From NCBI GenBank assembly GCA_027574665.1, contig CM050690.1, positions 66,807,905-66,871,904 on the forward strand: 64,000 bases of DNA. The letters are read 5' to 3'. This DNA is from Rhynochetos jubatus. Taxonomy: Eukaryota > Chordata > Aves > Eurypygiformes > Rhynochetidae. Shown here piece after piece: positions 49,436-63,326 of this stretch; the first letter of the stretch is position 1; the number at the start of each line of letters is the position of its first letter. Under the pieces are notes generated by a model. That model searched no databases, was not told the origin of the DNA, and saw only the letters and a program-made list of their open reading frames with translations. Made by a program: the position numbers and the translations under genes.

Positions 49436-52400
49436 TTTCCGCCCCTCCCCCAGGCAAAATATGAGTCTGAAAAGTTTACTGTGTTGGGGTAATCGTATAA
49501 CCAGTTTAACATAGTAGTATAGTTCTCATTGTACTTGTGATACAATGCCTCTGGCTTGGTGTAGTCTCATTATGCTGTACGCCCAGTTTACTGAAATTCT
49601 GGAAGCTGATAGCAATAATTAAGCAATAAGACATGACAAGTAGTACTTTATTATGCAATCCCAGAATGCTTAGGTGAGTTGTTAGGCACACAGCCAACTG
49701 CTTTGAACCACCTGGAAGAATTATTTTTACACATATCATGGATAGTGGTAGGGAATAATCTCATTTGCTTGCAGCTATGCTGTTAACACATCCTAATCAT
49801 CCTGGTGAGAGCTCATCTGCTTAGTAACTAGACTGGTATTGACTTAAGTAATAATGATCTGGGTGAACATTGGTGCTGGTTTAATGGCTGACCGGGACAA
49901 ACACATGGTCCAAGGCCTAACAATAGGCTCCTAGTCCCCAAGCAGAGCCCCAAAATGCAGCTGTGTTATTATAAGATGAGGCTGACTGCAGATGTTTCAG
50001 GTTTGGAGGAAGGGGCAGATAAAGGCAGCATCCTTGGGTAAGCATAGAGTGTGCCTAAAGAATAAGGTGTGGTTTAGCCACATGATTTAAATGGGCGCTG
50101 AATTTCATAGGGGCTGTAATCATGTAAATTGACCTGAACAGCTTCTAGGCTTCTTTTTTGAAATACTTAAGACTTTTGCACTTAGTTGGCTTAACCTGTC
50201 CTGAAAAGTTACATTTCCATAAAATTGGATATCCTTAATATGGACACTTCACCCTCTGATGTCCAGTTTAATCAGTTATTGCCTTGGTTTTCAAATTTGT
50301 TTGTGCACCTTTCCAAGCCTTAGCTCACATTGGGTCTCATCTGGAGCATGATGAAGTCACTGCAAAAATCTCAGTTGTTTTAATCAAGGCCTAGTTGTTT
50401 CACAGTTTCAGGATACTAGCAGGCTAAAATCTGTACCATTTCTGTAGTCCAGACTACACTGACTGCGTCTCTTGTCTTCACTGCAGACTTAATAACATTG
50501 CAGTCTGTCCTTGTGTGTTATTACTTAAGCTGCATACGTGTGCCTTGGGTAACGATCACATCGGGATTTCCCAACAATAGCCGTTACAAGTTAGCTTTGA
50601 AAACTGCACCATGAATATTGGGAACAGTCATACTCTATGAGAAAGACACTAAACTTGGGTTTCTAGGTTAGGAAGGAAATCTCTGTCTGCTCCCTTCATC
50701 GTCAGGAGAGGATGAGATGTTGTTCAGAGCAGGAGACTAACTGGGGTGCTGTGAGCAGCACCGTGTGGGAGGACCCCTTCTCTTCTACTCGCAGTGGGGA
50801 CTGAGGATGCTGAACCTTTCCATTTGGGACACTAGATTAGATGCCTAAAAATTAACTGTGGTAACCTAAGCTTATTACATTAAAATTTTGTATTGTATAT
50901 GGACAGCGACTGAGTGAGCTATTTTGAGTGAAAGCTAAAGTAGTTTTGGGTGCTCAGCTAGTGACATCACATTGGTTCTTAGGAGACTGAATATCCACTG
51001 CTGGTATGTAAAGGAAACCCAGTTGAAGTGAATGAACACTCTGTTCCTTGTTCAGTGGTCTCATTGCTTGGTTTTGTCTAAATTTAATTGTCCAAATAAA
51101 AAAGGTAGCTAATTAACGGAGTGGAGATGAACCTCTTGATTTTGCTGCTTGAAATACTCATTGACCGCCAGGTTGCCCTGAGGGAAGAAACATCGATGGA
51201 TAGTTTAGATGAAAGAAAGCTCATTTACTTTGCCTTTTTTTCTCTGCCTCTGTGTCATACTGGTAGACACTGACCCATAACCTCATCCTATAATATTGAT
51301 TTGGGTTTGTTCTCACCAAATATCACCTGGTTCTCTAGTAACACATACAGGTCACAGCCATTCTGTAATGCAGACCGTTCTATAAAAGCTTTGTTATCTG
51401 TCAAATAAGTTTCACTGGTATCAAAATGAATTTAATGAAATAGTGAGAGAGACCTCAAGTGTGTGAATAATGACTGAATCATTCATTACTACATTCATAC
51501 CTTTTCATAAAAACTATTTCCCTCAGACATATCAGTGCTGCAGTTTAGTTCTTCCTGTTTTCAAGGTGGAATCTGCGCCACCACTCTGCCATCATTGTGG
51601 TGCACAGGATAACCAGAGTAGCAAGAAAGGTTACTTAAGTCTTATTTGCAATTGGGGAGGTCAGGAAGTTGGACTGAACTCTGCAAGGTCTCCCCTGCCC
51701 TCCTCCACATTGACTATACTTGAAGGTAAGAAAGAGAATCCTTCCAGCCATGGTCTGTGATTATAAATGCCCACAGTAAATATGCACTGAGCAGTATGCA
51801 ATATGCTGCATTTCTAAAAATCCTTATCTTGGAGCATGAAAAGCAAAGTTAGCCCAGTCCCAGAAGAGAAGGAGATTGTGTCATGTATTTTTATTTTCTC
51901 AATGAAAAAAAGCTTGATGGGATTACTGAGCTTTCAGCTCTCTCCGGATCAAATGAACCAGTGAGTAGTGACTGAGTCACAGCACAAAATCATTAATAAT
52001 GCCATTATTTGGATGCTTACAAGTACTGTCCAATAAGGTGTTTGAAGGAAAATTGATTTTCTGTTCTTAATAAGTCAAAGGCCTATACCCAGTTTTGCCT
52101 TGAGTGTTGCCTCTGGAACATCATTTTATACTATTTTTCCTATGCTTCAGAATGCAAATTCAGTAAATGCATTAGCACAAAATTCTATGCACTGATTACA
52201 AGAGGTTTATTTTCTTTAAAAATATTTCTAACTAAAATTGGAATGGAGATGTTTTATAAATTAACAGTGTTGCAAATAGCTGCAACTCAGCTGCTTCTCT
52301 TCTCTACAGTGTTACCCTTTCAGAAAACACATCATGCTCTTTCCCCAAATTTATTCTAAGTGCTAAATGAGAGCAGTGAACAACCTTACCCAGGAGGCTT

Positions 52401-53744
52401 GGCTGGGTCCAATATTGACCTTATTCCCTTTGTGAGTCTGTGGTGAATATGGTAGATTCCTTAAAACAATGCCTTGATCAATCTGATGATAGGAACAGAG
52501 CAGGATACAAAAGAAGAGAAAAACGTCTAGACAAGCTAATTCCTGAAAAAGCTTCCAAACAATTCTTGCAAATTACTCACTTTTTACGTAGCAAAGTTTT
52601 GTCTTGGCAATTTTCTGCTCCTTACCGTATTTCCTGAACTTCACAGGAGGTCAAGCCAAGCCCTTTGCATCACTTCTTCACCACGTCATCTTTGAACAAA
52701 TCCCCAAGAGTTTGTAGGAAGGTCTTACATCCTCATTGCATTATTTTTCTTCATTATTTCTATCCTAAGAGTCCTGCTGACTAGTCCTAATATACAGGTC
52801 ACAATACAACATTAATACATTTCAGACTATATGTACAAAGTTAAATTCATATCCAATCTCAGGCTAATATGGCTGTATATGGGCACAGTCACAAACACCC
52901 AAGCAGTGCGGTTGTATTTTCTTGGAATATTTCACCTGCTTTATGTAAGGTTTTTTTTTTCCAGGCACTGTGTCCCCAGCTGTGTCCAGCCCAGGGACCC
53001 CAGTGCCAGATGGGGCTGCCCTCTCTGACCTGTCGTCCCACAGGTCTGCACATGCACTCCTCTATGAGGAAGGAGGCAGCAGCTTTGTGAAGAGATGGCA
53101 CTTGTCTGCAACCTCAGCTTGACACCTGCTCTCGTGCTCTGACCCTTGTGCACGGGACGAGAAAAATGGTGAGCATCTGCAAATGCACGTATGTGTGTGG
53201 TCACTCATAGACATGTGTGCACCAAGATGATTCACTGCGTTTTCATGTCAGTGTAAAAAGGACCATGTTTCCTAAAAATATTGATATAAACTGATGCAAG
53301 TCAGGCCTGTGTCAAACTCTGGGGGAACGAGAGCAGAGATTTTGAAGTATAGGCTCCTGAAGCTAGAGACGCATATGTGCATTTAAAGCATAATCGAATT
53401 TTTAAGATTCCCCACTGGCATCCTATAGGCAAAGGAATCTTACTGGAGACATGTATATAAAAAATAAATTCCTGTCTGTACAAATGCCAACATGGATTTC
53501 AGTTATAGACACTGAAAACAGAAAAGATAACGCATCTAACATATCCCACTGCCAACACTGTTATCTCCCTGCATTATATTCTCTAATCTTTTTTGTCCTT
53601 GGAGTCTTGTAAATCTGTTACTCAGGTTTAAATGAACACAGGCTAAGTGACTGATCAATAGTAGGTATGCATAGAGGAGTGTATAGTAAATCAAGATTTT
53701 TTTTCTGGGATGTGTTTCCCACAGCATTTTCCTGGAGAAGCCGG

Positions 53745-54845
53745 CTGCTCATGGCTTGGATGGGTGTACTCTTAGCTGGGTAAAAAACTGGCTGGATGAC
53801 CAGGCCAAAAGAGTTGTGGTGAATGAAGTTCAATCCAGTTGGTGACCAGTCACAGGTGGTGTTCCCCAAGGCTCATTGCTGGAGCAAGTTCTGTTTAATA
53901 TCTTTATCAGTGATCTGGATGAGGGGATCGGGTGCAAACTCATTAAATTCGCAGCTGACACCAAGGTGGACAGGAGTGTTGATCTGCCTGAAGGTAGAAA
54001 GGCTCTCCAGAGAGATCTGGACAGGCTGGATCAATGAGCTGAGGCCAACTGTATGAGGTCCAACAAGGCCAAGTGCTCGGTCCTGCAGTTGGGTCAAACA
54101 ACCCCCTGCAATGCCACAGGCTTGGGGATGAGTGGCTGGAAAATTGCTCAGGAGAAAAGAACCTGGGGGTATTGGTTGACAGCTGGCTGAATGTGAGCCA
54201 GCAGTGTTCCAAGGTGGCCAAGAAGGCCAATGGCATCCCAGCTTGTATCAGGAACAGTGTGGCCAACAGGACTAGGGGCGTGATTGTCCATCTGCACTGG
54301 GCACTGACAAGGTCAAACTTTGAATTTTGTGCTCAGTTTTGGGCCCCTCACTGCAAGACAGACATTGAGGTGCTGGAGCATGTCCAGAGAGGGGCAATGG
54401 AGCTGATGAAGGGTCTGGAGAACAAGTCCTGTGAAGAGCGGCTGAGAGAGCTGGGGTTGTTTAGCCTGGAAAAGAGGATGCTCATGGGAGACTTTATCAC
54501 TCTCCACAACTACCTGAAAGGAGGTTGCAGAGAGGTGGGGGTCAGTCTTTTCTCACCACCTCTCTGGGGAATAATAGCAATAGGAAAAGAGGAAACAGCT
54601 TCAAATTGCACCAAGGGAAGTTTAGATTGGATATTAGGAAAAATTCTTCACTGAAAGGGTTGTCATGCACTGAAACAGGCTGCCCAGGCAAGTGGTTGAG
54701 TCACCATCCTGGAGGTATTTAGAAGATGTGTAGACGTGTTGCTTAGGGACATGGTGTAGTGGTGTTATTAGCAGTGTTAGGCTAACAGTCGGACTTGATG
54801 ATCTTAAAGGTCTTTTCCAACCTAAAAGATTCTGTGGTTCTAAGA
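53745..54845 (+). mobile_element. CR1 LINE, 5'-truncated copy with mutated catalytic site
   Basis: A plus-strand CR1 fragment of about 1.1 kb. It shows [34 protein letters not shown], then after a frameshift the open stretch 54073-54654 with [53 protein letters not shown] and a 3' UTR ending in GATTCTGTGGTTCTAAG. The FADD box of the reverse transcriptase reads FAAD (53947-53961), so a catalytic aspartate is lost. It diverges clearly from copies 1 and 2 and is inactive. Confidence 0.95.
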
Positions 54846-55923
54846 TAATTCCCAAATAAAATGTAGAGAGATATAAATTCCAATGTGTTACTCAGTTCAA
54901 TGCAACTGAAGTGCAGAGCAACATTTGGACCTTCCTAAGACCCAACACTTTTTTGGAAACATATTCAACCCAAGCATCAGAGTATCTTTGCAGTTGCCCT
55001 CCGTTTGGTATACACCGTCCGTCATGTTCAACCCGTAATGTAATAAAATACGAAAATACTTAGTTGCTCACTGAAGCCCTGGTCTTCTAATATATTCTCA
55101 GTGTCCTTAACTGTCTGCGTGGTCAGACCTGCCCATGCAGTGTGGGCAATCACTGACAAACTTCTGCGTGAACTGTGAAGGAAGTATCAGTGAACAACAA
55201 GGGAACAGGTTTGTGTCTATGGGGTTTGTGCACCTGCAGTGTTTGAGGAATCTGACTCAACTGTCTTCAAGATATTAATAACAACTTCACACTTCAATAA
55301 GAACGTTAAAAGTAAACTTTCTTTCACTGCTTGTAAACTTTTATGTACTCCTGTTTTATGGCTTTCTATTTCTAAGCATATGTAAAATCTAGTAAAAAAT
55401 ATATAGACTTTTCACCACTTTTAGTCTTCAGATAATATACTATGAAAGATTGAAAGGTTTTTAAAATTTGTAACTTAAAAGAAGCCCATGTACAAGAAAA
55501 ATAATGTTTCCAAACATGAAGATAAATGAAGCTTAAATATAGTAAAATATTATTTCTATCTTTAGAACCAAAATTGCTAGTATTTTAGTCTGATATTACA
55601 TCCATATACAGTATTTGGTAACTGTAAGCATTATGCTAGAATTTTATGTATAATGTTTAGTAACATGCTTTCCCCCTAACTCATTAAACTGATTTTTTTT
55701 TTTCTTTTTGGGGAAGAAACACATCGTCTGAAAAAAAAGCTCACTACTTGCTTTAAACTTTCCTTCTCATATGATATCGTCCTTGGATGCCAACTTTTCT
55801 ACTTGTAGAGTAGCACATGGAATAGCACCTTTCAGCTAAAGGAGGTAAATGGGCAGTTTGATTGCACATGTGTTACTGTACTCAGCAAAACATTAGATAA
55901 AGATCTTAGGAAGTTAAACAAGC

Positions 55924-56017
55924 ATAGAATCATAGAATCTTTTAGGTTGGAAAATACCTTTAAGATCATCAAGTCCAACTGTTAACCTAGCACTGCTAAG
56001 TCCACCACTAAACCATG
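55924..56017 (-). mobile_element. CR1 LINE 3' tail fragment
   Basis: The plus strand reads ATAGAATCATAGAATC, then TTTAGGTTGGAAAA and TCATCAAGTCCAAC, the reverse complement of a CR1 3' end. It resembles the 3' tail of the copy at 53745-54845 and faces it tail to tail about 1.1 kb away. Only about 95 bases remain. Confidence 0.88.
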
Positions 56018-59000
56018 CGTATTTACTCTATTAGGAATATGTTCTGTCCTCTCACCCCACTCAAGAGATTTTAAAAAACCTTGTGAAAGTTTAAAAGAGA
56101 AACATTTAACATTCATTGAGCTTGCTTACCTTTTTTTTTTTTTAATTTGTCTTTTGAAATTCATAGGTCTTATTTCTAAGCTTTTCTCAGAAAACATATA
56201 AGCTTGTTAAATGAAAGCAGTGTGTCACGTTCACAGGATTGCAGGAGCAGGCACTTTCCTTTACAAGATGCTGAATATTCTAAGGATGATTGCAGCCCCT
56301 CTTGGCGTCTTTTGCCTCTTTTCAGTTCCACTACAATGAGACTGGCTTTCCCTTGCTATGGTTTCTGCGGCACTGTCACCTGAGTACGCCTACTGTGTCA
56401 AGCCAAGAGTTACACATGCTGAGCAGATTACAGTCATGAGCTAGCCACAGACTAGTGCCAAACACCATATAACAGTCATGTTTTACTGCCTTTGTCTGAA
56501 AGAAAGGTGTTAATTTGCCTCCCTCTACCCTGACACTAATGCTCATGATATGTGCAAGAACTTAATTGTATTTGCAACCTCATCCATTGCCTCAAACTTG
56601 GTTGAAACCTGTCCATAAGTCTAGAAGTCAGAGAGAGGAGGAAGGAGGGAAGCCAACAGACAGACCGGATAATCACACCAGTCCGATGACCTTCAAAACT
56701 CATCTGGAAACACTGCTCAAATTCCACAAGTCTCTGCAATAGAAGGGGATTCCTCATATGCAATGGTAATTTTGGTTGCCTGTCTGAGCAGCAGGCCAGT
56801 TTAGGTGGCTGTCTAACAATGGCTTGCACCTCTCCATGCCTTGGTCAGGTGGATTACAGCAGGGAACCAGCTGGGGACAGAAGATGCCATTTGATTTCTT
56901 ACCTATGACCATCTGGTCTGCTGGTTTTCTTGTATTGTATTCAATGTAGCACTTAGTATAATAATTACCTGGGGGAAAAAAAAAAGTACAACTGAGATCA
57001 ATAATTGGGCCGCAGTAAAAATAGGTAAGTGCTGCAGGCAGGGAATTCTGAGCTTATACACAGGTTGGGGGAGTATAGTATTAACCTGTCATTTAAATCA
57101 ATCTTGCAAATTAAAAAAAATCAAGCAGAGCTGATATTCTGCTGTGGGAAATCTGGAACCTGCAAAATTTCTGTGTAACAATTAATAAGGAGAGCATCTG
57201 AATGTATATTTACATGTCATCTAAACCCTCCATCTCAGACAAAACGCTTAGCAGAAACCTTTTGGCAGACTTTATTCCTGCAAGTTGCTGACTGCAGTGA
57301 AAGGGCGAGTGGCACAGGGCATTGTCTCTATAGTAACACCATCACCAGAGGCTTGCGAACTCTGTTTCCAAGAGCTGAGCTGCATAAGACAAGTGAAGCT
57401 ATCACAGCTCTCCTGTTCCCAGCTCTGGCCCTGCCCTGAACAGCTACGCTGTCTCTTGCTTCCCTGGCAGCTCAGAGGAAATGCAGCCTGTGACTATACT
57501 GCTGCCAGCCCGACATGGCCTCTCCTTCTTGCTATCAAAACATTTGGCAGGGTGTGTAACACTGGAGAGCACAAACACAGCAAACCCCCTGCTTTATGTT
57601 TCAATTGGCTACTGTAAGCCCTAGGGAAAGTGCCATTCATGAAGTTTTCCATATGGCCTAAATGGGGAATGGAGTGGGAAATGAAGATGACAAGTGAAGA
57701 TTTTCCCACTTTCCTACTCTGCTTAATGGCATGATGGGCTCAAAAGGTGGTTTAAAACCAGCAGCTGTAGGTGGCTTCTGGAGACAAGTGCAGTCTGTTC
57801 CACCAGGCTCTGAAGAAATTTCCAGTTTGACTGCCCAGAAGCCAGTTGCCCTGAAAGGTGCTATACCATCAGCAACTGCTGCCAAATGTACTCCTTCCCT
57901 GGAAGATGCAGGCTTTTAGGTCTAGGACCCCATCCAACTGGAGACTCAGCAGTGATGATAAAGCAAAGCTTACAGTCACATAAGCTAGATGGAGAGCAGT
58001 TTTGTTGGTGCAGACAAGGAAGGCTGCTTGTCTCAAACAGCAGCATTTAAGATTTCCTTCATATCTTTTGCTTTTCTTGCATTTTATCTGGACCAGAGAA
58101 ATGTGGGACCTCGAGGCTTCTCATGCATACCTTGCTATGAAAATAGATGACTATTGCATTTCAGCAACAGCCTCGTACAAAACAAGGGGCTATGTATATC
58201 CCAATTTTTTCAGCCTTTGCCTTCTTAAAAGCACGTCAATGTTTCCATCTCTTTCTGCTGTAGCGCTTTCAGTCCTCACTCTTCATTAGTCCCAGCTCCT
58301 GTCTGAAGGCAATGCTGGAGGATGGCTTAACTCCCTCGCACAGCACAGGGAGTTGTGCCAGAACAGATTGCAAGGAGAGTGATGCGGCACAACTCAGCTC
58401 TCTCCTTCTCTCCTCAAGATAGAAACTGTGCTTTGGAAAAAAACAAGCCTCTCCACCAGCCAAGCTCAGAAGCCACCCATCCTCTGCTAATTACTGTCAG
58501 CATCCATTTATGGCCTGAAAGGTGAAACAAGAAGTCAAGCTTCAGCATTTTTCTGAGGTACAATAGAGTGAGTCACTGGTTTTGTAGTCTTGAAAAATAT
58601 AAATAGTTGATGAACTACAGATTACCATTGTCTCCCAGCCCCTTTTCTGGCACTATATTTATCACACAGGGACCAACCTAAAATCCATCCTCATACAAAG
58701 ATCACGTATCCACCCCTGTGAAATGGGCTGTTAAGGTAAATGTGTTTAGGTGAATCCTGGATGACAATTAAATTCCCACTCCTATAGTTTGCATGAAAAA
58801 AGACTTTGCCATGTCATATAGATTTTCTCCTGCAAGAGACAATCTCTTCAGCCCTTTCTCTGGGATTTTTCAAATGCCATCATTTTCAGTGCTGTTATTT
58901 TAATTCACAGTTGGTAAAAACCCTGGGAAGTGCTACAACAGTGGTAAAATTTATCACCTCCACCAGAGTATTGAAGGGATCTGGGATTGGACACGTGGCC

Positions 59001-61820
59001 CCCAGGTTACTACTGAACATAGCAGAGTGTCAAGCTGGCAAAGTATAGGTAAGGGTAACTTGAAGGGTAAGGTCACCAATGAGATCAGCAATACGACATT
59101 CAGAGCAATGAGAAAACTTAAAAACCAACTAATTTGCTGAAATTTTGAGGAAATACTAAAGACTGCCCCATTAAAATAAACTTTAAAATTATTTCATTTT
59201 TCCTTACAATTTTTGAATTCATCGTAATTTTCTAAAGCAGAACTTCTCCAAACGGCTTTCTGAGAAGGCTTATTCAAGGAGCCGTTGGCTCCCTCATACT
59301 CACTAGCAGACAGGAATATTGTCTGTTTATTTCAACACATGAGAAAAGTCAAAGCAATCCTGACATCAGGATCACCATAAAAAGAGGCTTGTCTGCTAAT
59401 TCAGATTATGTGGGTTTTGACAAAGAACAGTCACAGGGCCTGATAGCAAAGTTTGTTCTTTGTTTGCTCTATAGCTAGAACAATTCTCATGGTTTATTGC
59501 ACTACTTCACTGAGAACAGTTTACCCTCTAATTTCCAACAGTCTCTGGTTTCCTTAGAAATCCCAGCCCAACACTGTTATGTTATTCTCTGAAACCCGGT
59601 ATTATGCATCTTCACAGATCACACATGCTTTTAGTCTGAATGGCTTTATTTAGATTATTGCATCTAGCAGAGAAGGAATCATTATAACATCTCCTTGACG
59701 AAGCACATAGCTTGTACAATGCACACAGCAGTATCATCTCTCTTGGTCTATCTGACTCGGAACAGCCCCAGTACAGGACACGAACCTCACTCTGTGCCTA
59801 AGGAGGCACTGCACAGCTTTGACATTGCGTGGCTTCGTATGCTACTAAGCGGCCATAAAGCGTGTTCCAGCCGAACTCTTGGATTATGTGCAACCCTGCA
59901 ACAGGCTAAATAGTCTGAAATCTATGCACCCTCAAAATAAATAAGTACATAAAAACTCAAGCCCCTTTAATTAAGAATATCCTATCTGTTTAGGGCCAAA
60001 CATCTCTTTGGTAATGCTCCTGTAGCCTCTTGATAACCGGAGGATAACCAAGAGCCAAATTCTGCTAAAAGGGACAGAAGAATGAGAACAGCTATACAGT
60101 AAGAGCCATACAGCATCTTTTTTGCTATTGTCATGGACACTTTCATCCTCCAAAAGAATGAATAATATGTTTAACTCTCATCTCTCATCCTGGATTGTTT
60201 CAGTCTTATTTTTTCCTAATCAAAGCACAGCAACCACTTAGATGAATAAACTTTTGGCTAAGAATCAACTTCAGTCAAATAACAGCTTTGAGCTTTTGTA
60301 ACGGTTGTGCCAGGCTTGGGTAAGTACAACTACAGATGAGGACCAGAGCTATCCCCAGGTCCATTAGTGAAAATAAGCACAATGCCATGGTGATCAATGG
60401 AATTATTTTGCTTCAGATGAATATGGCTTGGCAGGGACATTGCAAAGGGACATTAACTGAAATGGGTTTTGTATGAGATAAACTGCCAGAATGGTTTCTG
60501 TATTGTTTTAAATGCATGTTTGTTCACTTCTACTTTCCAGTGTGATACCCAGTGTATACCTTTCTAATCGCTTGCCCAACCACAATATTTGATAATCAGA
60601 ACACATGATGTTCAGAACAGTGATTCAGTAGTCTACGCCGCACTGCTGGCACCTGAAACTGGAAAATACAGTGGTAATATAAATATAGAAGAAATATTCC
60701 ATTCCTTCTTTTGCCAAGACTGCATTTACCAAACAAGAGACATACATCATGGGTATCATTTTACCTTCACTTAAACCCATCATATTCATTATTCACTCTC
60801 TTCCACTGTAACAAAAAAAATAATGGGATATGCAGAGGATGGCTGAGCTAAAATATGGTTTAAGGCTGTCTGCATGCTTGATATGTGTGTACAACAGCAT
60901 TCAGTGTTTGGAAAAAATAAAGTGACATGAAGTTTACTTAGTATAAGTATAGGCTTTTAACACAAAACAGTGGTCTAATATTCCATAAAATGTTTTTTGA
61001 CAGCTCCCCTTTAATTTGCAACCTGGGTGATGCTGGAGCTGTTGGATAGATGTCATCAGTATAACTCTGAAAACAACTATCTAGACCATTTGATCTTGTC
61101 CTCAATCAGTTTAATGATATCCCAGGAGACTGATGGTGGGATTTCTTATGGTTGTGGCATGTCAAACCCTGCAATTTTGATTTTTATACCCTGCAGTCAT
61201 GAGCTTATGATCTAAGGTCCTGGAATGGAACACTTCCATACTTCTGCCTTTACAGGTCCTCTTTCTTCTTTCCTCTAAAGATAGGATCATGGCCTTTGGA
61301 TTGTGATTCTACTTGCATTTTTGCATGTCATTTAGCACTTTCTTGCGTACATGTACTGGGACTGGTGTATGTGGTGCTTGTCGATTCACTCAACAAATAG
61401 CTCACAGATGAGGTGAAGGCTCACAATTTGTTCATTTTTAATAATAACTTTGAACCACAATGAGACCATATTATTTGTGCTTTTCCCTTATTTCTTTAAT
61501 CATTACCTTACAGACTTTGCTTTCTTTCCTTCAAAAGTAGCCCATTAACACAGATTCTTCAATGGCATGAATTCTTATTCCCTACCAATGTAACGAGGTC
61601 TTTCACTTGATTTCCCGAACCCAGACATCTTCATTTCACAGGGGTTCACATCGCTGCCTCAGCTGGCAATGCCAGGAACGCAATAATAAAAAAGTTAGAT
61701 GCATACAGAGATCTTCCTATAAATAAGAGATAGCCTTTGGCTGTCAAAATGGAAAAACATATTGTGTTTTACTGATAAATGGTGTTTACCTTTCATATGC
61801 AATGCATGGGGGATAAAAAA

Positions 61821-61846
61821 TTGGTTGGTTGGTTGGTTGGTTTTTT
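61821..61846 (+). repeat. (TTGG)5 microsatellite followed by T6
   Basis: Five exact TTGG units (61821-61840), then six T. Five GG pairs with two-base loops can form a two-layer G-quadruplex. Confidence 0.9.
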
Positions 61847-63306
61847 AAATGCTGCAACTGGAAAAAGGAAAAATCCCATGAAGGAGTGGTGCTTTTTTTC
61901 ATAGCACAGACACGTATGCTTCATATCACAGTAGTGATACACTGATTCACAGCAGCTACAGCTTCTATGCCATGCTTCTAGATTAAAGTAATAGATAACA
62001 AATTAAATGTTTGGATTCCAAAATACTGGCCAGATCTTTTATTTATTCATTTATATACAAAAAACTTGCTTTTCAGTGGATGCAGGAGACTGTCAGGCAT
62101 TTGGATGCACCAGAATGAAACGCCAGAATCAGAATTACAGAGCAGTCTTTCTTCTGTGTGAAAAAAACATTGCCACTGTCTTATTGTCCAGAGCCAATCG
62201 CACCAGTGTGAGACTGGGCACTGCTTTCAAAAGACATTGCACTATCTATACTAATTTATTAATCCCATCCCTTGAGCAGGCATTATTTAATTGCACACAC
62301 AGACAAAGTGTACTAACATTCAGGCCAGAAAATTCATGGAGGAATCATGATGGGGCTGTATTTGATCTTAGTGCTTACACTGCTTGTTGAACTCTTATTC
62401 ATGAAATAAGAAATAACGCGGTTTCCACTTTGTGATGCTATTCTGAGACTACACTGAGCTGCCAAAGTGGTTCAGCGAAGGTGGAGTAGAGAAAACCCTT
62501 CTGCCAGGATTTGTAAAAAGGGGGTCTCACGGGCTCTGAAGTGATTCAGAGATTTCTGAAGAGCTGACCAACCCGTGCTCTTGAGAATTTAAGGGCTTCA
62601 GACAAGAATGACCTTTTGAACCATCAGGCAAGATAACATGCATTTAGCTGTCCGTTACGTCAAAGTCTCTTATTCTTTGGTAGGGAGCCTTTTCTACTCA
62701 GTACTGTCTCATCTCCATGCTTACCCCCCCGGCAAAAAACCCCACAACTGTTTTAAGGTTGCCCTACAGTAAGCACTCAGTTTTGCTCTGGTGCTAGTTG
62801 CATTGCCCACAGCAGGCAGGGCTGATGAACATGGTATGGATAGAGCAACCCAGCTTGAAGTGCTATCCAGAGCTCACTCTCGCTGAGAAGCTCATAGGGC
62901 AACTCTGCGTAGGCCCAGAGGTCCCATCAGAGGTTCTGCTGGACGTACACAACATCACACGGGCAAAACATGGGCCAGAGGCCATAGGGTTGACTAGGAT
63001 GGCCCTGCTGCTCTTAAGGTTCAGCAATATTTTAGGCGCATGTGACCAACAATTAATAGGTGACAGCTGGTAAATAAATGAGCACACTGTGCTGTCAGAT
63101 TGTCATTGCTGTGTGTTGACTTCAAAGCCAGTGGAGTTATTCTGGATTCGTACTGGTAGAAATGAAATCAGCATCCTGCCTGCTGTATGTGAAGCTACTG
63201 TAAATATAGAATAGGGTAACATATTAAAATGAAATGTGTGCCAGCCTTTTATATAAAGTTTGATTAACTTCAAAGTGGCTTCTGTAGCACAGAAATCATC
63301 TCATTT

Positions 63307-63326
63307 AAAAAAAAAAAAAAAAAAAA
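63307..63326 (+). repeat. A20 homopolymer
   Basis: A pure run of 20 A. It could be the tail of an unrecognised retroposed sequence lying to its left, but no AATAAA signal or gene similarity was seen close upstream. Confidence 0.85.

Larger units (their letters stand above)
42591..53744. other. Upstream flank of MAP1B, middle part: no gene seen
   Basis: AT-rich sequence with low-complexity tracts (G26 at 43107, G/T-rich tracts near 49 kb). Frames such as 43681-43899, 44775-45083 and 45024-45398 show no motif. Presumed intergenic. Confidence 0.6.

Noticed and set aside
62798..63073. 91-residue plus-strand frame followed by an A20 run
   Set aside because: Considered as a processed pseudogene, but the frame matches no known protein and no polyadenylation signal sits close before the A run.
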